Below, one piece after another: positions 61,346 through 64,000 of a DNA stretch of 64,000 nucleotides; position 1 is the stretch's first letter, and the number at the start of each line of letters is the position of its first letter. The stretch is from Lethocerus indicus (taxonomy: Eukaryota > Arthropoda > Insecta > Hemiptera > Belostomatidae). The translations under genes were made by a program, and so were the position numbers. The DNA is taken from NCBI GenBank assembly GCA_019843655.1, contig JACDQD010000112.1:1-64000 (forward strand), in the 5' to 3' direction. The notes under the pieces were generated by a model. It was not told where the DNA came from, searched no databases, and saw only the letters and a program-made list of their open reading frames with translations.

Positions 61346-61688
61346 TGATTGTCCTGTCTCCGTATTAAATGACAGAATTGATTTCAATCAATAACAAATT
61401 CAACAATATAAATAAACTGAATTTTTTTTTCAATTAAATATCAAAACCGAAGATTGGCCGGCGCCATCTGGCGGCGGACTCTTAAACTATTACGGATAAT
61501 TCTTTAAATATTATATATTTCAAATTAAATTATAAAACTCTATAGAAATGTATGAAATTATAAAAAGAAACAATATCGGATAAATATAGAAAAAGTAGTT
61601 TTGAAATTTTGGCCAAATCGATGGAAAATTTTCTGAAAATTATTTCAGTCATATTTAGTTATGCATCGTATATAATTTTTTTTATGCC

Positions 61689-61730
<42 letters not shown>

Positions 61731-62148
61731 TTATTTGTAATAAAGAACTTTCATTATTATTCCCTTATTGCGAACAAATTGAAATTGAAATTAATGCACA
61801 TAATAATGAAGCGGCGAATTGTGCTTATAAGAATAAATATAATAATAAGAATAATAAGAAATAATTATTACGAAGTGGAATTTCAATTTGTCTAATGATT
61901 TTTTTTAGAGTAAAGCATAAAATTTAGAAAATAAGATTGAAAAATATTACACATTCGGACACACTGAGTAAATCTTATAGTGTAATTTTTATTCGTTAAA
62001 TTAAAAACGACTGAATGGTTACAGCGAATGCCGTTCGAAACTCGACAACGAATTGGGACAATTGATCTGGGAAACGATCAACATCGTTTTCGACTGTATG
62101 CCATTGGCGGCATTAATCGATGGCCGAGTACGCCTAACATTTACTCCA

Positions 62149-62187
<39 letters not shown>

Positions 62188-62675
62188 CTTTCGATATATT
62201 CCCTATATTTCAGGAGGCAACGAAATATATTCCCCGGTTATATTATAATCCGTTCCGTTCACGCAAAGTCCGACAAACAGGCTACAGGTTTGTGCAGAAA
62301 TTGTATGCGTAATTAAATATACACCGGTAACAGTGAAATTCTAGTAAAATTTAAATTTTAATACCGCTATTAGTTTGTATCCCGACACTACTGCGTATAA
62401 ACCGAATGGCCCGTTAAAGGGGAAACTACCCGTTTCTCTTATAAATTTATCATCATTAGTGTTTACCAAATTGTCGGTTGATTGAAATTCTCTTATATTT
62501 TTTTAAATAAACTTTATTATTTTATTTTTTTCAACAAGGTTTTCTGCTGCAACCGCGGCATACCGCCGCCCTGGCTGTGTCCTACGATAAATTTTATTAA
62601 CGCGATTCCTTGTCCACTCGAAAAGCCCGAAGACAACCAACTGGCATCGAACCTTTTGTGGAACGAAATTATTAG
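44924..62675 (+). CDS. EF-hand / PPP-type pseudophosphatase gene (15 exons, 3' end beyond window)
   Basis: Predicted intracellular protein, about 652 residues visible. Exons: 44924-45082, 46826-46978, 49495-49606, 51483-51593, 52875-53001, 53796-53921, 54846-54965, 55115-55252, 56266-56306, 57375-57479, 57610-57782, 59020-59131, 60047-60287, 62025-62127, 62539-62675; every junction keeps frame. Residues 1-220 are unrecognised. A degenerate EF-hand loop lies at 224-235 and a canonical one at 266-277 (D-x-N-x-D-G-x-L-D-x-x-E). From about 456 to the end is a PPP phosphatase fold: EPRLLQI, PVYIIGDLRGN, NPNRVFLVRG, WETINIVFDCMPLAALI. Known PPP enzymes bind two metals through GDxHG, GDxxDRG, RGNHE and HGG. 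Here these read GDLRG, GGWVGCG, RGGLE and NRG, so five of the six visible metal ligands and key phosphate-binding residues are lost, although the frame is open. I infer a scaffold or sensor role rather than catalysis. The EF-hands are N-terminal, unlike rdgC/PPEF, where they are C-terminal. Confidence 0.82.
45140..46090. mobile_element. Nested family A elements in phosphatase-like gene intron 1
   Basis: Palindromes at 45265-45437 and 45505-45650 with internal CACTTTGGATGTTTTC and reverse complement. 45665-46090 adds inverted outer sequences GAAACTGTAGGTTCGTGATC and the end CACACACAGGTATATTAAA. This is the clearest place to see the full structure. Confidence 0.88.
46128..46178. repeat. (TA)n microsatellite
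   Basis: About 50 bp of TA in intron 1 of the phosphatase-like gene. The rest of 46.18-46.8 kb is AT-rich unique DNA with homopolymer runs. Confidence 0.95.
46826..46978 (+). CDS. Pseudophosphatase gene exon 2
   Basis: 51 codons, phase 0 at both ends, between GTGCAG and GACC|GTAAGT. Encodes LFNLEPDERDISLARLLKIW and a basic helical stretch. No named domain; GC-rich coding composition in AT-rich surroundings supports it. Confidence 0.75.
47177..47228. repeat. (TA)n microsatellite
   Basis: About 50 bp of TA in intron 2 of the phosphatase-like gene. Another short tract lies at 47661-47688. Confidence 0.95.
47260..47742 (-). other. Unrecognised 160-codon open frame inside intron 2 of the phosphatase-like gene
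   Basis: Antisense to the host gene and partly made of a (TA)n-derived Ile-Tyr run. The remainder is unique, with hydrophobic stretches, but no domain is recognised. Could be a remnant of a mobile element or chance. Confidence 0.12.
47905..49060. mobile_element. Family A element carrying a TTTTCAGTTCA minisatellite
   Basis: Left end TTTTAACGTACCCCTTTTGT at 47907, then GTTTGTGGTGTTTCTCGCC and TCCAGTAGCGCTCTGTCAGT. Array at 48005-48930. Right side GGCTGGCGAGCAGCCGAAAT, ACCGGTCTGGCGAAAGACCG, GGAAACACCACAAAAACCTA to about 49025. The array takes the place of the normal element centre. Confidence 0.78.
49125..49415. mobile_element. Family A element in phosphatase-like gene intron 2
   Basis: CTATCTTCAGTAGCGCC at 49149, a (GTT)n run, then GCGCTACTGAAGATGGCGAA at 49299 and the outer end GAGACCACAAAACAGGTACG at 49391, 80 bp before exon 3. 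Confidence 0.82.
49495..49606 (+). CDS. Pseudophosphatase gene exon 3
   Basis: Acceptor GGTTTCAG. Reads GELVWYNERELREGTGRLL and LASYLLPTTG. Donor TTGGC|GTAATA gives phase 1, matching the next exon. The donor is weak at the exon side, so the 3' border is less certain than the 5' border. Confidence 0.68.
49905..50475. mobile_element. Family A cluster in phosphatase-like gene intron 3
   Basis: Arms at 49920 (+), 50034 (+), 50164 (-), 50333 (+) and 50440 (-), with GGTGTTTTCCGGGTCACCCG middle sequences: at least two partly overlapping palindromes. Confidence 0.82.
50730..51360. repeat. TTTTCAGTCCA array ending in a family B arm
   Basis: Very regular 11- and 12-bp units at 50730-51215, then TCGTACCGACCCTAAACTGT, ACAGCAAGAATGCTGCGGCA, AATTCACAAATCTTGGGTTA and CACCCTTT at 51220-51360. 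The same arm follows the array at 54.05-54.62 kb. Confidence 0.92.
51483..51593 (+). CDS. Pseudophosphatase gene exon 4
   Basis: Begins at ACGCAG immediately after a (TA)n tract and ends AACAGG|GTGAGT, phase 1 in and out. Encodes NGATVVGEVLKRDVIVEDG and LLNDRLVHCAGFNEQ. The acceptor lacks a normal pyrimidine tract because TA repeats have taken its place. Confidence 0.68.
51635..52550. mobile_element. Family A element carrying a TTTTTCAGTCCA minisatellite
   Basis: Left: GTGGTGTTTCTGTCTCCTCC, CCAATTTGGTCTTTCC, GGGGCCGCTCGCCAACCTCA. Array 51745-52430. Right: GGCCGAAACCGGTCTAGACC, GACCGAACCGGCGAGACAGG, AACGCCACAAACCTACGGTA. The arms are inverted copies of each other. Confidence 0.82.
52875..53001 (+). 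CDS. Pseudophosphatase gene exon 5
   Basis: Acceptor TCGACAG, donor TTCAG|GTGGTA (phase 2). Encodes QTGLYQLFLKYSLPYTSM and FTDFVLDIGWPKRSSGHLFR. The last part leads straight into the first EF-hand loop in the next exon. Confidence 0.75.
53034..53150. mobile_element. Family A left arm in phosphatase-like gene intron 5
   Basis: AACAGACCCGTTTTGTGGTC, GGGGTTGGAATACCGTGGAT and CTCGCCCCGATCTTC, stopping where the inverted exon copy begins. A matching partial arm is at 53695-53750. Confidence 0.72.
53146..53520 (-). repeat. Inverted copy of exon 8 and flanks (antisense pseudo-exon)
   Basis: The minus strand repeats 54961-55330, including the exon 7 donor, intron 7, acceptor TTGTTGCAG, most of exon 8 and downstream AATTCTTGGAACTCC. 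I estimate 85-90% identity by eye. It cannot be spliced into the + transcript as an exon. Confidence 0.85.
53796..53921 (+). CDS. Pseudophosphatase gene exon 6: degenerate EF-hand
   Basis: Acceptor CTTTAAG, donor TTCAG|GTACAA. Loop DIEDRGALTARE keeps Asp1, Gly6, Leu8 and Glu12, but position 5 is Arg, so calcium affinity is probably weak or absent. The exon starts and ends at the same phase-2 Phe-Arg junction as the next one, as expected for exon-wise EF-hand duplication. Confidence 0.78.
54012..54772. mobile_element. Family B element carrying a TTTTTCAGTCCA minisatellite
   Basis: Left end AAAGGGTGTCCCAAAATTAA at 54015. Array 54055-54620. Right arm CGTACTGACCCTAAACTGTC, GGGTTACCAACTTTACACAG, AATTCACAAATCTTGCGTTA and TACACCCTTT at 54763. 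Lies in intron 6 of the phosphatase-like gene. Confidence 0.82.
54846..54965 (+). CDS. Pseudophosphatase gene exon 7: canonical EF-hand
   Basis: Acceptor GTGCAG, donor TACAG|GTGAGC. Loop DSNNDGRLDSNE has all usual ligands (positions 1, 3, 5, 9, 12) with Gly6 and a hydrophobic residue at 8, followed by the F-helix FKSMISAIL. This is the best predicted calcium site in the protein. Confidence 0.88.
55115..55252 (+). CDS. Pseudophosphatase gene exon 8: EF-like segment
   Basis: Acceptor TTGTTGCAG, donor CGCGG|GTCAGT. GLDAGSELGPEDF resembles a shortened EF-hand loop without the full ligand set. The exon lies inside a ~370-bp segment that is duplicated in inverted orientation at 53146-53520. Confidence 0.75.
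55505..55730 (+). repeat. Third, degenerate copy of the exon 8 segment
   Basis: GAAGAAGTTGATGAATGGGG, GGCCCGGAGGAGTTCCTGG, GGCACTTCGGCGATCTTCAG and CTCGCAAAATAGTTCCTTGG in the same order as exon 8 and its downstream intron. The acceptor and much of the exon are lost. Followed at 55745 by a family A arm. Confidence 0.75.
56266..56306 (+). CDS. Pseudophosphatase gene exon 9 (41-nt microexon)
   Basis: Between TATTTTCAG and ACCAG|GTTATG. Encodes a basic PKKSERSTGEGGP linker. Supported by splice sites and by phase 2 in / phase 1 out, which links exons 8 and 10; no homology support. Confidence 0.55.
56455..57350. repeat. 11-bp TTTTCCGACAA array in intron 9
   Basis: About 80 units of TTTTCCGACAA or TTTTCCGACGA, ending 25 bp before exon 10. 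All six frames stay open over long stretches (338 codons on the minus strand); not genes. Confidence 0.97.
57375..57479 (+). CDS. Pseudophosphatase gene exon 10
   Basis: Acceptor AATTTACAG directly after a TTTTCCGACAA array, donor TCGG|GTAAAC. Encodes DRCHGVGPDWTLARNSVK and GVISVRALENYSG in frame with its neighbours. No recognised domain. Confidence 0.6.
57610..57782 (+). CDS. Pseudophosphatase gene exon 11: acidic linker
   Basis: Acceptor TTGTTCAG, donor GCCAG|GTCGTC (phase 0). Ala/Ser-rich, then LAGLTYFATEIPG, an acidic EEVDEQDGEDG stretch and LGKRRFSWGQ. It ends just before the N-terminal helix of the phosphatase domain. The +3 base of the donor is atypical. Confidence 0.68.
58110..58990. 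repeat. TTTTCCGACAA array in intron 11, preceded by a copied acceptor
   Basis: 58110-58155 repeats the end of intron 9 and start of exon 10 (TTTTCCGACCATTTTCTG, TTTTACAGGTGATCG). The array 58200-58985 uses TTTTCCGACAA and TTTTCCGACGAA units, and the real exon 12 starts 30 bp after it. Confidence 0.95.
59020..59131 (+). CDS. Pseudophosphatase gene exon 12: start of PPP domain
   Basis: Acceptor TCTCCAG, donor ATAG|GTGAGT. Encodes LATNMMELCQSVVKIL and EPRLLQIKSPVYIIG, the standard PPP opening (helix, E-P-x-L-L-x-I, P-V-x-I-x-G). Confidence 0.85.
59285..59590. mobile_element. Family A element in intron 12
   Basis: GTGCCGCTCGCCCCACCTTC at 59296, ACAGCGCTACTGAAGACGGG at 59450, end CAGGTACGTTGAACT at 59510 and a further arm CGCTACTGAAGACGGCGAGC at 59547. 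A lone outer end (AACAGACCCGTATTGTGGCC) lies at 60537. Confidence 0.78.
60047..60287 (+). CDS. Pseudophosphatase gene exon 13: PPP core with mutated metal site
   Basis: Acceptor TTGTCCAG, donor CTCAA|GTACCG. Contains DLRGNFRDLYCLEKYLW, LLFIGGWVGCGP, YLFAQKLMNPNRVFLVRGG. Position by position against PPP enzymes: GDxHG His to Arg, GDxxDRG both Asp to Gly and Arg to Cys, RGNHE Asn-His to Gly-Leu. Flanking fold residues are well conserved. Confidence 0.9.
60660..62020. repeat. AT-rich intron 13 with (TA)n tracts
   Basis: (TA)n at 61098-61137, 61294-61342 and 61700-61720. No gene signals apart from the intron ends. Composition differs sharply from the GC-richer repeats to the left. Confidence 0.8.
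62025..62127 (+). CDS. Pseudophosphatase gene exon 14
   Basis: Acceptor GGTTACAG, donor GGCCGA|GTACGC. Encodes LDNELGQLIWETINIVFDC and MPLAALIDGR, the PPP segment normally read as W-x-x-x-N-x-x-F-D-x-L-P-x-A-A-x-I. Two other + frames here are shadows. The surroundings are much more AT-rich than for earlier exons. Confidence 0.86.
62539..62675 (+). CDS. Pseudophosphatase gene exon 15 (last exon seen)
   Basis: Acceptor CAACAAG, donor TTAG|GTCAGA, leaving phase 2, so at least one more exon lies beyond 62675. Encodes FCCNRGIPP at the position of the PPP C-x-H-G-G-I motif (His to Asn) and INAIPCPLEKP, LLWNEII. The remaining metal ligand and C-terminus are not in the window, or were not recognised in 62.7-64 kb. 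Confidence 0.84.
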
Positions 62676-63696
62676 GTCAGAATTTTATTTATTATTTTTT
62701 TTTTTTTTATTATTATTCAATTAACCGATAGAATAATCTATACCGTATTATAATATTACGATAACTGTCGGCACCAATTTACACGAGAAAACCTTCTTCG
62801 TTCAAGTCTTAAAAATAATTTTAAAATTAATACTATATCGGTGTTAGAGCGAAGTGAGAAATTGTGGAAATTAATTAAATACTCCATAAACGTCCGTACA
62901 ACATTTATAAATTATGAAAATTATTAATCGTTATATAAAATTCAGGAGACATCCGTCGGTGTGTGTTTTTAATTCCGTACTGAATTTTTTTTTTATTACA
63001 TTTTCAAATGTATCGAAATATTTGTATCGAGTGTCAAATATACAATATAATGGCCTGTTTAAAATTTAAAAATATCTTTTCTATAGACACCGGTCATTCT
63101 ATTAACGCTAATAAATTAGAACGGAAAAGAATGCGGTTTATGCGCGTGACCTCGCATTATTAATGCGCTCTCTCTCGACGAACACAATACAATTTCAGTT
63201 TATAGCGTTCGGAATAAAATTGTACGATAATAATAATAATAATAAATAATAGGAAGAATACAAAAATTGATTCGGCAATATTTGAACGATTACTTAGTGT
63301 AAATCATTTGATAATTATTTGGCAACATAATCGTAATTAAAACACTCTCATATATTCAACATTCAACAGATGATAAATATTGAATAGTAATTATTTATTT
63401 TCTACAATCTATTGTATTATTGTAATTATGTGAATTATTTTAATTGTTATCAACAGGAGACATTTTATACCACCGTTCATCCACCGATGTGTTGCGATTT
63501 TTAATTTAACCTTTTAATTTAATTTTTTAATTTAATTTAACCGAATTTGTTTATTGTTAAATTTTTAAATGTACAGAGACAATTTTTATTCAGTGTTAAT
63601 ATATTAGATTGTACCCAAAATTAATTGACAATTTTGATAAGATGTATTTCGGTCTCGAGGAGTTCCTCAGGAGGGGAATCTGGAAAATTTTCCAGA

Positions 63697-63748
<52 letters not shown>

Positions 63749-64000
63749 GATTAATAATTAAAGTTTCTTTTTTTTAGCAAAATAAAATGAATTCCAAAGT
63801 CAAAATGTCGATTACTTTTGGCTACCCCTAATAGAAGATCCCTTTTCGCCTGAAGCTCTGAAGGGCTCAGAAGGTTCTTGTCCTTCTTGAGGGCGTTTCT
63901 TCGAGTTTGCAAATATTGTTTATACTTTATATATATATTTTTTTGTATTTTAATCAGAAGAAAACCCGTACGGAGGCGTAGACGGATTAGGATAAAATGT
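62676..64000. other. AT-rich intron after exon 15
   Basis: (TA)n at 63698-63744. AGCAAAATAAAATGAATTCC followed by AAAGTC at 63776 echoes AGCGAAATAAAATGAATTTC followed by AAAGTC at 68-93. No convincing next exon was found; AACAG/GAGACAT-type sites at 62946 and 63461 lack coding support. Confidence 0.5.

Noticed and set aside
62940..63530. Candidate next exon of the phosphatase-like gene after CAG/GAGACAT
   Set aside because: Two similar sites (62946 and 63461) give short AT-rich frames without PPP motifs; more likely a small duplicated intron sequence.

Overview
This is a repeat-choked segment of an animal nuclear genome. It has GT-AG introns, GC-rich exons that are mostly 80-240 bp, introns up to about 8 kb, long (TA)n and (CT)n microsatellites, and genes of animal type. 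Two methuselah-like class-B-type GPCR genes point to an ecdysozoan, most likely an arthropod; tardigrades and others cannot be excluded. I cannot name the species. Nothing bacterial, organellar or viral was seen.

Three genes were assembled by matching splice phases across exons. (A) 12.5-28.2 kb, + strand: methuselah-like GPCR A, seven exons found, first (signal-peptide) exon not found, with reading-frame breaks in exons 2 and 4. (B) 42.8-32.5 kb, - strand: methuselah-like GPCR B, eight exons, a complete 509-residue open frame with signal peptide, cysteine-rich ectodomain and seven membrane helices. A and B are convergent paralogs with nearly the same exon lengths and phases. (C) 44.9-62.7 kb and beyond, + strand: a large gene, 15 exons and about 652 residues in the window, encoding an EF-hand region followed by a PPP-family Ser/Thr phosphatase domain whose metal-binding motifs are largely destroyed (a predicted pseudophosphatase). 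B and C are divergent, about 2.1 kb apart.

Most of the remaining DNA is tandem or inverted repeat. 1-1.1 kb: AT-rich. 1.1-2.5 kb: remnants of a palindromic element (family A). 2.5-8.3 kb: about 50 copies of a ~118-bp satellite. 9.3-12.1, 15.1-20.7, 24.1-26.4 and 26.9-27.6 kb: ~20-bp TTTTTAGGCCCAAAA-type arrays, inverted on either side of a 105-bp satellite at 20.7-24.1 kb. 13.1-14.4 kb: ~29-bp array. 30.9-32.3 and 34.4-36.3 kb: 10-12-bp GAATATGACC-type arrays. 37.2-40.2, 43.1-44.4, 48-49, 50.7-51.2, 51.7-52.4 and 54.1-54.6 kb: 11-12-bp TTTTCAGTCCA-type arrays. 56.5-57.4 and 58.2-59.0 kb: 11-bp TTTTCCGACAA arrays. 60.3-64 kb: AT-rich intron DNA of gene C.

Two families of apparently non-autonomous terminal-inverted-repeat elements (here A and B) are scattered through introns and intergenic DNA. 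Several minisatellites lie exactly between the two arms of such an element, and different copies of one family hold different minisatellites. Many long open frames in the window are by-products of short repeat units that lack stop codons and are not genes. Many neighbouring repeat units differ by single-base indels, and both clear frame breaks in gene A are 1-bp changes, so residual long-read assembly error is a live alternative to pseudogenization.
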